Positions 10,701 through 23,500 of a stretch of 64,000 nucleotides of DNA are shown here, piece by piece. The position numbers were made by a program, and so were the translations under genes. Under the pieces are notes generated by a model, which did no database searches, was not told where the DNA came from, and worked only from the letters and a program-made list of their open reading frames with translations. Origin of the DNA: Cladopsammia gracilis (lineage: Eukaryota; Cnidaria; Anthozoa; Scleractinia; Dendrophylliidae). The stretch covers positions 615,001 to 679,000 of the forward strand of contig JAJGOT010000288.1 in NCBI GenBank assembly GCA_022457155.1, given 5' to 3'. Positions within the stretch are counted from its first letter, which is position 1. Every line of letters begins with the position of its first letter.

Positions 10701-13700
10701 TCAGTATCCTCTTTGAATTTCTTCGTTCACTGCTGTAGACTGAAATGCTTCCACAGCCACATCCAGTTTGACAAACGTTTGTTTTGGTGATTTTATCGTG
10801 GCGTTTTCATTCTTTTCCTCAGTTGTCTTCGCCAGTAACTAAGAATTTTTTCAAAGAAAACTACCTTGTGTCAGGTTTCTGTCGTCCTATCGAACACATG
10901 GAAGAATAAATTAATTTGTTTACATAGTTTTCATTCAAGAACCATGCACCGATCACACTATTTTTGAAAGCCAATAAAATTTGCTCTTTGCTTTCTTGTG
11001 ACGTGCGTCAGTCAGATGAAGCCGTCCATCTTTTGACTTGAAAGGTTTTTCTTTCTCTCCGATTTAGAGATATAATAAATATCTTATTAGCCTTGTTTTT
11101 CTTGTTCTGTACCGTAAGTTACGTTTCGCGCGCGGTCTATAAATCGAGGAAAAAAAAACTTGGTCCGTAACTTATGGTACGGACCTCAAACTTGGCTAAT
11201 AAGAGGTATTTATGTGAACATGGGTAGATTTCTTTTGCACACCTTCATTAACTCTTGTTCTAAGTCTATTTTGTGAAGTTCTGTTATCTGACCAAATGGT
11301 AATTCTTCAATGGTGCAGTTTTATTTCTGTATTTGTACAAAACAGGATTTTGGATTATTCATGAATTTTGATTTTGTCTGCTTTTGGGAATCAACTTGTC
11401 AGTATGTACATCCAATTGAAGAAACGTTGACCCGTGAAAAGCATAAACCATGAACAATGAGACCAAATGGAATTCTGGCTAGGCGGCATTGGCAAACTTA
11501 GTAATATTCCATTTCTTGATAATGAAGATGTTTTCTTTGTAATATTTGAGACATTTTAGAGGATGATATATGCATCATCACTAGTGTGTTAATATAATGT
11601 GTATTCTTTCACAGACAAAGGTTAATTTATCCAACTTCCCAGTAAACCTTTGGGTCATGTCATTTATGGGTTTATGCTTTTCACCTGACAACTTTTGTTC
11701 AGTTTGGTGTATTTTATGTTGCAGGTAAAATCCGTTCTCAGGTTGAATCAGCATTCAACATAGGTTATTCAGGGCTCTAAATTGTGCCTGTATCAGGCGC
11801 GTTTGCGACTAAAGATTTCGCTTTTGCGACTAAAATTTGTCTATTAGTCAAGATTTTGCTACTGTTTAAAGGAATTATATTCAACAGTCTTGTGTCTTAC
11901 TTGTAACTGGTAGTTGTAATTTTATCCTTAAAATCCTGCGAAATTCGCGTTGAATGTTGCGTGACTTAATCATCGATTTCATGCCCCATTAATGCGGTTT
12001 CCAAGAAGTGTATCACAGCGCACTTTTTCAGACTTTCTCAGAAATTTCTTGTTTCTCATTTCTGGTTCCGGTAGTAATAATTCGTGTTTTTTTTTGTGTC
12101 TAAAATTTTCAAACTTGCGACTAAATTTTAGGAATTACTCGCAAATTACAATTAATATTGAGCCCTGTTATCCAGTATTCAATCTAGGTAAGCTAACCCT
12201 CACCCTATCACAAAACTAACCCTAAGTACTCTAGCTCAAAGATACAATAATATGTAGCCAGTGGTGTTAGTTAGCTTTGTATTAGGGTTATGGTTAGCTT
12301 ACCTAGAATGGATATTGGATACACATTTAACCTACATGTATATCAGGGCAAAAACCTTTCTTCTTTCCACTTGTCCATTGGACAATTAATCGTCGATTTC
12401 ATTGTGCCACTCAAATTTTGGTTGTCCAAAAGTGAAATTCACTCGTCCAAAAAAATGAATCAATTTAAAAAAATGTAGTGGTAAAACAAATTTACAATAT
12501 ACCGTAAAAACTGGCGTCATGCCACCACATTTGCATAGATTATACTTTCCGGTGATATAAGTTGACCAGACTTTTTATGCCTTGAAATTGAACATTCTAT
12601 TTATTTGAGGTGTACAATGTGGAGCAAACATTCTTTAACTTTAGATGGTGTAGAAAAGTGAGTCTTGTTTATCTAACAGAGCTGCCAGAGTGCCTCTGAG
12701 ACCAAAAATCAAATTGAAGAATAAGGATCTGCATGAAACACATATTCTGGTAATGCACGAACGCGAGTGTTGCATTTATCAATTGTAAAATTTAGCGTCA
12801 AATTGTCAAAATCCCTGCGTTGAAACAGTGCTCCCTATCTTTGTTGGATATTTTGAAGCTTTTAGCAATGAAGGAACACCAAAGACGAACGAATTTGAAG
12901 CCAAAGAAAAGAGTCTGTAAACAAGCGACCATCTTGGTTATGCATCTATCAATGTCTTGTCCCAACGGGGGGAGTGCGGTTGTACCAGGGGCAACTTGCA
13001 TTTTATTGACACAGGGTACCCTCAAGGGTTGGGCTTATTGACATTTTAACCGATGTGGACTGGGCCTCTGATCGAAACAGCCACGCAAAATGGCGGATGT
13101 TGGCGAAAAGAATAGGAGGGTGAGAATCTTTGAACTATCCATGCAAATGCTTGCTTGTTTACATAATGCAGGATTATGTTAATCGTTTCATTGTTTTACA
13201 TGACAAAGCATTTTGCTGCATTCTTTCTGTGTATTCTCATTTAGGGGTGGCGAATGTTAAATCCAAGACTTGCCGAGACGCCGAGATCCTTGTTTCAAAA
13301 TTCGAGACTGCGACCGCAGCTACGTTATAAAATCCGAGCCCGAGACCCAAAGCGGGCAAAAACTGAGACCGAGACTGCCAAAAATATCCGATTCACCTAT
13401 CAAACAACAAACAAGGATGAAGAATGAGAATGCTTGACAAAAGTATCCGAGACTGCAAGACCTTGAGGAAAAAAATCCGAGACTTCGAGACAGAAAAAGC
13501 ACCAGCCAAACGAGACTTTGAGACTAAACAAAAAATGCCGAGATTTCGAGACCGGACCAAAATTTTCTGAGACCCACGATTTTGAAGGTACCATTCACCA
13601 CCCCTTCATTTCAAATTCGCTTGATCAGTCAAGCATGTATTTGACTTGAATTTACTTTTATTTTCATTTGATAAGGTTCTTTTGTGGTACAAACAGAGCG

Positions 13701-16700
13701 TTGTAGGTTTAAAATGTCAATAAAGTTATTGCACTTTTATGGTCTCAATTTCATGACTTTTTCAGTGGGGACATTTGACAAATATTGACATGTTTATACT
13801 GTCCTAGAGTGGGGGTCATTGAACGAAAAAAAATTGAAAATGTCAATTGCCCCTGAGTATGCCCTCACTTCCCCCATTGGGGCAAGACATTGATAGGTGC
13901 ATTATCCTTAGTAACCAGGCTAAATACAAACGTGCTCAAGAAATTTGCACGGTCAGAAAACAGGTAAGTTTACGAGTAAAAAGAAACAAAAAACAGAAAT
14001 TCGCGGAAACCAGGTTGATTTACGAAGTCCAGAGATGCTTGGGAAACTTAGAAATCGGTCAAAAACGAGACAAATTTCTCCTGGTGAATTGTACTCGTCC
14101 CGTCAGACAAGTGCTTTTGGAAATCCACTCATCTGAGATCAAGAAGTACTTGTCTTAGACGAGAGGACAAGTGGAAGTTTTTTGCCCTGATTATATTGAT
14201 TACTGATTTAACCTGAGACTGGATTTTACCCGCAACATATATGCGTATATATAGATGCTAGGCTATTTTCTCCTAACGTTGAATATTATTTATTCTGGAG
14301 CCTTATAAAGATGAAAATTTGAAATTGATGATCAGAATTCTCCCATAATAATTGTCTTTTTTCTTCTAATAATTATCATTAAATATGCTCTCAAACATTA
14401 TTGACAGTTCTGTGATAATTTTTCTTCATTTTATTTTGATAAGTTTACCCAGTTGGAAGTGAATTTCAATTAGTCTAAACTGATCCAGAGCTGTCATTAG
14501 AAGCCAGCAACGGTCAATTCATGTTAGTAAGAACTTAGCCAATTTTCTGTATGTGGACATCATGTTTGGTCAATAACTCTTTGTTATGTTAAACAGGCAA
14601 GGAAAATCTGTGAGGTTGGCCTGGAAGTTGGCTCAGCATCGATATCTTGTCTGGGCGACCCCTCAATGGGTAAGCAACAAATATTATTTTAGATTTTATA
14701 CCCTTTGTTTGGATTACCTACATTTTATGCCAGCATAAATTTGAGCATAATAGTGAGGCAAAAAAATGTGGTATTGTGCCAGAATAATAGTGACTAAAAA
14801 ACTGTTGGGGCCTGCTGTCAGAGGAATCTGGGCACCAGTCACCTGACCAGTGGGAAGAGTGCCGTTGTATTGAACAGTGCCCATATCATTTGCATGTCAA
14901 CATGGCTGACTCTAGCTATTCTTTGTTATCAAGAGAGAATTTTACATTATTCATGATAACCAAGCCAAAATGATAGAAGATTGTACTAGAGCATTACTTG
15001 TGTTTTAATACAACATAATTTGTGTAAATTAAATGGCAATTTGAACTGTAGAAGTAGAAAACTCTAGGTTTTTATGTAAGCATAATGGAGCACAACATCC
15101 AAAAATGTACAAATTCCCCCCCCCCCCCTCCAACCTTGTACTTTACTATACTGATGAACTTACCATCCACCTTTAAAAATGTCTTCTCTTGTCTGTTACT
15201 TATATTAGAACATTTTGTTGTTAAGACCATCACATTACTGTTATTCTTGTTTATCTTTGCATCAGGTATTTATCTTTGCCGCCATGCTGATGTGATTTCT
15301 AGGAAACCCCTCCCTCTTGCTACACCAGGATATTTAATTGTTTTCAAAGTCATCAAGGTTGGTATAATCACATCATTAATTGTGTGACTTCCAAAAGCTG
15401 CAATTTCAAAACTGAAATACAGTGGAGTTTCAATTTTTCAAAGCCTCAATTGGTCAAACTTTCTGATTTGATTTCTAGGATTTTTTGAACTTCAGATTTT
15501 TTTAACCAATTTCCGTTTTCCAGAAGGTTTGATAAATCTGGATTCCACTGTAGTTAAATCTTAATTCTGTTCTGTAGGAGAAACAAACTCTGTTAGCTTT
15601 CACTTTAATGGTCACACTTTATGATTTCACTCTTCCATTCAAAACTTTTAACTACCTTATACAGTTTAAGAAACAGAACCACAGGAAAGTACTCTAATAG
15701 CTTTCATTTGAATGGTCACACTTCAGCCTTTTAAGGTATAATATTGTGGAATTGGTCTGGATAGAAGAAAAAAGTTACAAAAAATTTTGTAATTATTATT
15801 TTTACATAATTAAAAAAATAATTCGAATTCTTTGTAGCTCATTTGCAACTAACGATAATTGTGAAATTCTTTTCTAATAAAATTATTGCAGAGTTAAACA
15901 TACCAGTCAGGACAAAGTGCAAAAGTGTTTAATCCTCTTATCCTTTTCTCTGCAGGGTAAAGTAAAACCTGTCACAGAAAGGACAACTGCAGCTGGTACA
16001 GACTTGCTTGAGCCAACACCAAACTTTGACTGCCATGTATCAAAATCAGTCCAAAGCCTTCCTCCCAACACTTCTCTTAGCCAATTGTTTGAGTATTCTC
16101 AGGTCAGTAATACTCTTAAATCTTTAATCTCCCAAGAGTGCCAAAAATTAAAATTAAAGAAAAATCACAAATTTCATTTTGTAAAATATTGAAAAACAAA
16201 TGGTACCATGCAAAAGTACTGCAGAAAAGGTTTCATTTGAATGGTCACAACAAAGGATTTTGTCCACAGACTTGAAAATTAGAATTCCATTGCATGTCTC
16301 CATAACTGATACTGGGAGTGAAAGGGTTAAAAATAATAATAAAATAATCACTTTATTTAGGTATGTTTAGCATAAAAGTGCTAATATTGAGGATGACATA
16401 AATTGAAGAACAAACCAAAAATATTATTGAACTTAAACATGTTAAAAATCCCAGCTGATCAATGGGAGGATGACTAGTTGACTATTTACACAGCATGGTC
16501 AGGGATTTGTACATGGGGCTGCCATGTTGCAAATCTGTCAAGGAGTCAGAGAGGAGGACTTGAACTCAGGACCTCAGGATGCAATTATAGCACCTCAACC
16601 TACACTAGGCCTTACCACCTCCCTTGCTTTGGTGAAATCAGGGCTGTGTTCTGCTACCATGCTCTTTAGTCTTTTGTCTTTGTGCAAAGTTAACTTCATA

Positions 16701-17595
16701 GTTGGGAGCCTTTGGACTCTTTGTGATATTTCTCAGAGCACAGCCTTAGAATATACACCACTGAACAGGATGGCCTGATCTAGCAATGTGAGATATTGCC
16801 AAACCAGGATTTGCAACATATTGCATAGCTGACACTGTTTTGTTGTTTGTGCTCAGTATTATTTCTATGAGTTTGCTGAAGAAGGCGATGACCTGCATGT
16901 GAAACGACCCAGGCAGTGTCTGCCGTACGCTGTTATAACTTTCAGCCTTGGAAATTCCCCCACACCTCATCCAGAATTATCCATCACACAGGTAAGAATT
17001 ATTAAGAATAGTATAATAATAAAATAAGAATTCTTATTAATGTGTTATTGTGGTATGGCAAATAAAAAATAAAAATAAAAAATTCTAAGAATACAAAAGA
17101 TAACTAATATATGTACACATAACACAAAACAATAGCACATAGCATACACATTAGTCCACTCAATATTATTATATTAACAAACTCATTATAAGGAGGCCAG
17201 AAACATTTAATCAATCAAACTTTTCAAAGACAAGTTTATCATCCAATTTGGCTTTGAATTTTTTCAAATTAACTGCTGTCTGATTCACTTTTTGAAAGTG
17301 CAAGTATGTAATATTTCGCATATGTAGTAACCGTAGACACGAGTTTAATTTCTTATATTATAGGGGTGAGAGTGAACTGTCTCTCATTAATTTTCTTGCA
17401 CTCTTGTTCTAAAATAATTAACATACATTGTAGGTAAACTCCTAGTTGCTCTGAATCTTAGAGGAATTCAGAGCAAGCTTAGCTGTCTGTTGATGGAAAG
17501 TAATGATTTTATATTGTCATTTAAGGATGAGACACCAAATGTGGAAAACAATGGACTTGTAGGCATGATACCATCTGTAGTTAGACAAGACACAA
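4794..17595 (+). CDS. TASOR: TASOR exons 1-8: pseudo-PARP (DUF3715) module
   Basis: Exons: 4794-5034, 5183-5328, 5425-5517, 14597-14669, 15266-15357, 15956-16102, 16857-16991, 17526-17595. All have GT-AG borders and phases chain without a break. Recognisable stretches are RGAGFVIPRKKKE in exon 1, FKFEKLELVHSDKLSKE, GLEVGSASISCLGDPSMG joined to IYLCRHADVI, and the exon 7 hallmark YYFYEFAEEGDDLHV with PRQCLPYAVITFSLG. These follow the DUF3715 pattern of TASOR, where 'G..S.G.YL.R.AD' and 'YYEF....RPRQ..PYAV' occur in this order. This fold resembles PARP but in TASOR is described as catalytically dead; no catalytic HYE triad is evident here. The module is split by a 9-kb transposon-filled intron 3. 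Confidence 0.85.
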
Positions 17596-20500
17596 GTAAG
17601 TTTGTTTTACTCCAAGAAAGTCATCATCACCTCTTGTAGCAGGGTTGAAAACTTAATTTTGACAGAACTTACCATTTGGGTGAGTGAGTTTCAGAACTGC
17701 ACTAAGAAATGAACAATTGAAGGTGTGAGTGGAATAAAGCCCTAAGTGACTTCTGATCAACTGTTAGATTCTCCTTCCAGTTTTTCTTGTATATGCTCAT
17801 GTAACAAAGGGAGAATTTGGTTTCAGATTGGGATAAGGCCCTAAGTGACTCCTAATCTATAGCCAAATTCTCCCTTTGTTACATGAGCATATACAAGACA
17901 GACTATAAGGAGAATCTTGCAGTTGATCAGAATTCACTTAAGGCTTTATTCCACTCACCCCTTCAATTTGTACATGCCCAAGATGCGTAAATCTCTTGGA
18001 TTCTCTAGTCAAGAAAACTACTATTCTTTTGCAGGCTTAAAAGAACCTATTTGTAGGTAAATTTGAATTTTTTGAATTTTCGCACATAACTACTGATGAA
18101 GGCAGCTTTGCCGAAACGTCTAGTTTCATTTTTAACAGCTTTTCCAGTGTTAAACTTAACACTTTTTTACGTAACCTATTTGTAGGCTTGGTTTGGAAAT
18201 CCAATCTTAATTAGCATACATTCTGGCATTGTTTTCTCTGTATTTTATGATCAGTTTAAACACCTTGAAGACGATTTAAAAAAACTTGGCTATGCCTTGT
18301 TTTTTCAACCCACCTACAGATAACACAAACTTTGGCCTTGATAATTAACTATTATAGCGCGAAAGCGCGCGTGATATCGCCTAATACTTAGCCGACGAGG
18401 CCGTAGGCCGAGTCGGCTAAAATTAGGCGATATCACGCAAGCTTGAGCGCTATAATAGTTTTATAATTCAACACATTGATAACAAAGCATAGTTTGAAGA
18501 AAAAATATCGCCGACAAGCCTTTTATTTTTTAAAAAAAGCTTACAGATGTTTTACCGCGCGAAACTTGCAACATCACACAGTTCATGAATGAAAGTGGCG
18601 CCTTTGTCAATATTGTGCAAGCTTGAACACTATAACTGTTTTATAATTCAACACATTGATAACAAATCACAGTTTCGAGAAAAAAATCATTGAGATATAC
18701 AACCTTTCATTAAGTAAAAAGGCTAACTACAATATTTTACCTCGCACCATTTCTTAAACAACAAACAGTGAATGCCGAAACTTTTGCTAAGCTAAAATTA
18801 ATTTATCGTACACAATCAGTTGACAGTTTCTACGAAGAGCTTTCGTCTGCTCAAAGAACGGAACAGAGTAGTGACTACAAGAATTAAAACACAGTAAAAT
18901 GGCATAGAATGTCTTAGTTACAAGTGTTTCGTATCTTAAAAAGTTCAATTCAGAATCAAAACAAATTGAACAAACACACGGCTACGAACCTAAACATAGC
19001 GGCGAAAAGTCGGAAAGAACTACAGCGTGGACAGTAAGCTTACAAAAATTCACAGCTAAAGGATACAAGAAACGGTTAAAACATCGTACCTGTAGTTGAT
19101 TTGGCTTTTTAGTCCCTTCCATAAGCACCAAATTTTCAAACATCGAAGTACGAGCTGAGTCGATCAATGTTGTTTACAAACTTGGAATGCTCGTTTTTTA
19201 GCTCCCACAGCCGTAATGACGAGATCAGAAACTTTTCTGATGAAACATCAAGTCTATATCATATTCCAGAGGTGATTACCAAAGGAATTTCACGATTATT
19301 CTGCTCCTTCATTCACTTTTTGTCGAGCGGTTAAACTTTGAACCAGTTTTCATTCAGCTACGCCAAGAAACACTGCGACCGCGACAACGCGAAAATTTCG
19401 CGCCTTTTTTGTCCAATCATGTGAACAGTATTTTTCTCTTTTCTTTTCTTCTCTTTTTTTCTTTCTTTTCCCTTTTTTAACTAATAGCTCACGCACTTTT
19501 TCGCGAAAAAACACGAAATTGCAGGCAGCAGTCATTTTCACTTTCCTTCAAAATGCGAAATTTACCGCCATCGCTGGTTATACGTCATGTAGACATAACA
19601 TCTATCGATAACTTTTTTACCATATTTGGGCAGTGTATCAATGTGTTGAATTATAATTATCGCTATCATGCTCAACCTCATCCAATAATTGTTAATTTAT
19701 GGCTTATTATAAACAGGAATCCCGGAGAAGGGAGCAAGGACCAGCCATGTTCTTTGGATGGGGAAGATTTCCAACAAAGACAGGATCTTGGCTGATGCTC
19801 AGCTTGTTTGCCATTCCATGCAGAAAATCAAGCTTCCTTTTGATATGTAAGCTCACATAGATGTGGGATACTTACCTTTAAATGGCATCTTGAAGAGATT
19901 TCTTAGTAACCATTATAATTTATATTACTTGAAAACACATTTTTCCAGTTAAGTCATTATAGTTGAAACCTCTCATAAGCAACCACAGCCACTTTTAACG
20001 CTGGCGAATTTTATTATTTTATTGCTTTTAACCTCTAATAAGCGACCACATTTTGATGTCACTGCAGACACAAATTTGTTAATGTGTTACAGTATGACTC
20101 CAGCAAATCTAAAATTTCTGTCACTTGCATCAAAACCTCTATATGATACAATATTATGTGCTCATATGTGCTTGGTACATTGAAATAACCACAGGTTTGT
20201 ATGATCCAATGTTAAGACACCCTGTGGTCTGATGCTCTGTAAGACACCCTGTGGTCTGACGCTCTGTAAGACACCCTGTGGTCTGACCCTCTGTAAGACA
20301 CCCTGTGGTCTGACCCTCTGTAAGACACCCTGTGGTCTGACGCTCTGTAAGACACCCTGTGGTCTGACGCTCTGTAAGACACCCTGTGGTCTGATGCTCT
20401 GTAAGACACCCTGTGGTCTGACGCTCTGTAAGACACCCTGTGGTCTGATGCTCTGTAAGACACCCTGTGGTCTGATGCTCTGTAAGACACCCTGTGGTCT

Positions 20501-23500
20501 GATGCTCTGTAAGACACCCTGTGGTCTGACCCTCTGTAAGACACCCTGTGGTCTGACGCTCTGTAAGACACCCTGTGGTCTGACGCTCTGTAAGACACCC
20601 TGTGGTCTGACGCTCTGTAAGACACCCTGTGGTTTGACCCTCTGTAAGACACCCTGTGGTCTGATGCTCTGTAAGACACCCTGTGGTCTGACGCTCTGTA
20701 AGACACCCTGTGGTCTGAACCTCTGTAAGACACCCTGTGGTCTGACCCTGTGTAAGACACCCTGTGGTCTGATGCTCTGTAAGACACCCTGTGGTCTGAC
20801 GCTCTGTAAGACACCCTGTGGTCTGACGCTCTGTAAGACACCCTGTGGTCTGATGCTCTGTAAGACACCCTGTGGTCTGATGCTCTGTAAGACACCCTGT
20901 GGTCTGATGCTCTGTAAGACACCCTGTGGTCTGATGCTCTGTAAGACACCCTGTGGTCTGACCCTCTGTAAGACACCCTGTGGTCTGATGCTCTGTAAGA
21001 CACCCTGTGGTCTGACCCTCTGTAAGACACCCTGTGGTCTGACGCTCTGTAAGACACCCTGTGGTCTGATGCTCTGTAAGACACCCTGTGGTCTGATGCT
21101 CTGTAAGACACCCTGTGGTCTGATGCTCTGTAAGACACCCTGTGGTCTGAACCTCTGTAAGACACCCTGTGGTCTGACCCTGTGTAAGACACCCTGTGGT
21201 CTGACCCTCTGTAAGACACCCTGTGGTCTGACGCTCTGTAAGACACCCTGTGGTCTGATGCTCTGTAAGACACCCTGTGGTCTGATGCTCTGTAAGACAC
21301 CCTGTGGTCTGACGCTCTGTAAGACACCCTGTGGTCTGATGCTCTGTAAGACACCCTGTGGTCTGACCCTCTGTAAGACACCCTGTGGTCTGACCCTCTG
21401 TAAGACACCCTGTGGTCTGATGCTCTGTAAGACACCCTGTGGTCTGACGCTCTGTAAGACACCCTGTGGTCTGACGCTCTGTAAGACACCCTGTGGTCTG
21501 ACCCTCTGTAAGACACCCTGTGGTCTGATGCTCTGTAAGACACCCTGTGGTCTGATGCTCTGTAAGACACCCTGTGGTCTGATGCTCTGTAAGACACCCT
21601 GTGGTCTGATGCTCTGTAAGACACCCTGTGGTCTGATGCTCTGTAAGACACCCTGTGGTCTGACGCTCTGTAAGACACCCTGTGGTCTGACGCTCTGTAA
21701 GACACCCTGTGGTCTGATGCTCTGTAAGACACCCTGTGGTCTGACCCTCTGTAAGACACCCTGTGGTTTGACGCTCTGTAAGACACCCTGTGGTCTGACC
21801 CTCTGTAAGACACCCTGTGGTCTGATGCTCTGTAAGACACCCTGTGGTCTGACGCTCTGTAAGACACCCTGTGGTTTGATGCTCTGTAAGACACCCTGTG
21901 GTCTGACCCTCTGTAAGACACCCTGTGGTCTGATGCTCTGTAAGACACCCTGTGGTCTGACCCTGTGTAAGACACCCTGTGGTCTGACCCTGTGTAAGAC
22001 ACCCTGTGGTCTGACCCTCTGTAAGCAACCACCTTGCCTTTACATTTTGGGTTGTCACTTACAAGATGTTTAACTGACTTCTTTTTAACTTAGGGATATC
22101 AGGTAATCTGATATCCCTAAGTTATTTGAGGGGTATGATTTTGGACATTTTAAAGGCCCAGTATCACCGAAAATGTATTGCGCGCCCAACTCCTTGACGA
22201 TTGAATTTAACGCAGTCGAAAATTCCCGAAAGAGCCAATCACGAGCGAGTCCATAATTTGAAAACGAAAACAAATGACCACAATGCCGAATGGGTGATAC
22301 CGGGCCTTTAAGGATTCCATAATTGACCTCCGTAATTTATTGCGTGTTTCTGTTGCTCTTCGGCACAACCTTCAGACCCTTCCCTCTCCTACACGTTTTG
22401 CTCCACCAATGGGGACGATGATAGAGAAGGGTAGGAAGTCAGACAGAGAGTGTTTTTTTTTTTTGGGGGGGGGGGGAGTGGTCAGTGGAAAAAAATGCGT
22501 AGGAGAGGGGAGGGCCAAATGCTTGTTTCGTATTCACAAGTTGGGTCATAGGAGCCGTTGATTCTGGTCTTGACATTGTCTGTATTAACAACGTTCAATG
22601 ATACTTGCTTGAACGTTGCTTTTTGCCATTTCATTTAGAGTTAAAATTGTTTGTTTTTCAGTGGTGACAAGATTGTGATGAAGGAGAAAATCTCATTTCA
22701 GCAGCTCAGACCATTCTTGACCTTCCCTCTTTTTCGTGATGGTCCTCCTGTGGAATCGAAAATATGCAAGGGTGAGTTTTTGAAAGTTCTTTACTTGTAT
22801 TGTTTTCAAACTGAATCTTTTGGTTTTTCTTTTACTATTTAGCATCCGTAGCTGGTGATACAAGTTTCTTTTTACATTGCGATTTACTCCCGGTTGAAGA
22901 TGATCATGGGAAGATTAAGAAACTTGTAAAGTTTTTCCAAGAAAAAAACTGGGTAAGTCCTGTTAAAACACATTCATTCAGTTAAACACAACAATAACTA
23001 CTATGTTTAGACTAGTACTTCTTACATTTTGGATTGTTGGCAACTCCCAAAAGTAAGGACAATTCTGAAAGTAAAACATTTGAAGGGAAACCATATTTTT
23101 CTAAAAGTAATGCTGATGCAACAATGGCTAAAGATTATAGTATGTTCTCTTGCTTCCTTTCATATTTTGAGTCAGAACATCACATGTACCTAATTCAATA
23201 AGTCTGTCGGAATGGGTTCTTTCCATGTATTAGCAGTTCGAAAGTAAAAGCCACCCAAAAGTATCTGCTACCCGAAATTTGCAACCCCTGGCTGCTTATG
23301 CTAAAGTATTGGGTGTTGTAACTTCTACAGTAAAGTATATAATGTTAGCCTAAGTCTTGTATAGTGTGCAGGCAAAGTCTTAGCCAGGAGGGTATGTGAG
23401 TGTATGGATGCTTGCATTTTAAATAGATAATGCTTGTAGCTTTTACATTTTCTTGTGGGGACATGCCTCTACTATCTATTACACTCCTCTTTCTAAATAG

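Larger units (their letters stand above)
12502..13952. mobile_element. pogo-type MITE, interrupted copy
   Basis: Starts CCGTAAAAACTGG after TA (12500-12501). The body (GTGATATAAGTTGACCAGAC, GTGAGTCTTGTTTATC, AGCTGCCAGAGTGCCTC, AGCAATGAAGGAACACC) matches the copies at 34213-35005 and 48402-49324. The right terminal repeat has been lost or has diverged beyond about 13952. Confidence 0.6.
12347..14193. mobile_element. outer element of a multi-level transposon nest
   Basis: Left end CAGGGCAAAAACC with CCACTTGTCC mirrors GGACAAGTGGAAG and TTTTTTGCCCTG at the right end. CTCGTCC-type sequence near 12447 mirrors repeats near 14090-14150. Inside lie a pogo-type MITE from 12502, a TTA-flanked element at 12941-13901, and a further element at 13243-13602. 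No clear target duplication is visible for the outermost layer. Confidence 0.55.
5518..14596 (+). other. TASOR intron 3, 9 kb, transposon-rich
   Basis: Separates two exons of the pseudo-PARP domain. Holds a Mutator-like element (7360-8833), a foldback (11076-11214), a 330-bp dispersed repeat (11393-11725), a hAT-like MITE (11770-12167) and a nested block (12347-14193). The stretches 5518-7350 and 8850-11070 show only AT-rich unique sequence with short homopolymers, and no convincing exon on either strand. Confidence 0.7.

Noticed and set aside
20214..22025. CRISPR-like direct repeats
   Set aside because: Units are head-to-tail with no spacers, and the context is eukaryotic.
20154..22073. Three reading frames of over 600 codons with 9-residue repeats on both strands
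   Set aside because: They are a by-product of a 27-bp unit without stops; no splice, start or domain support, and the array is inside a TASOR intron.
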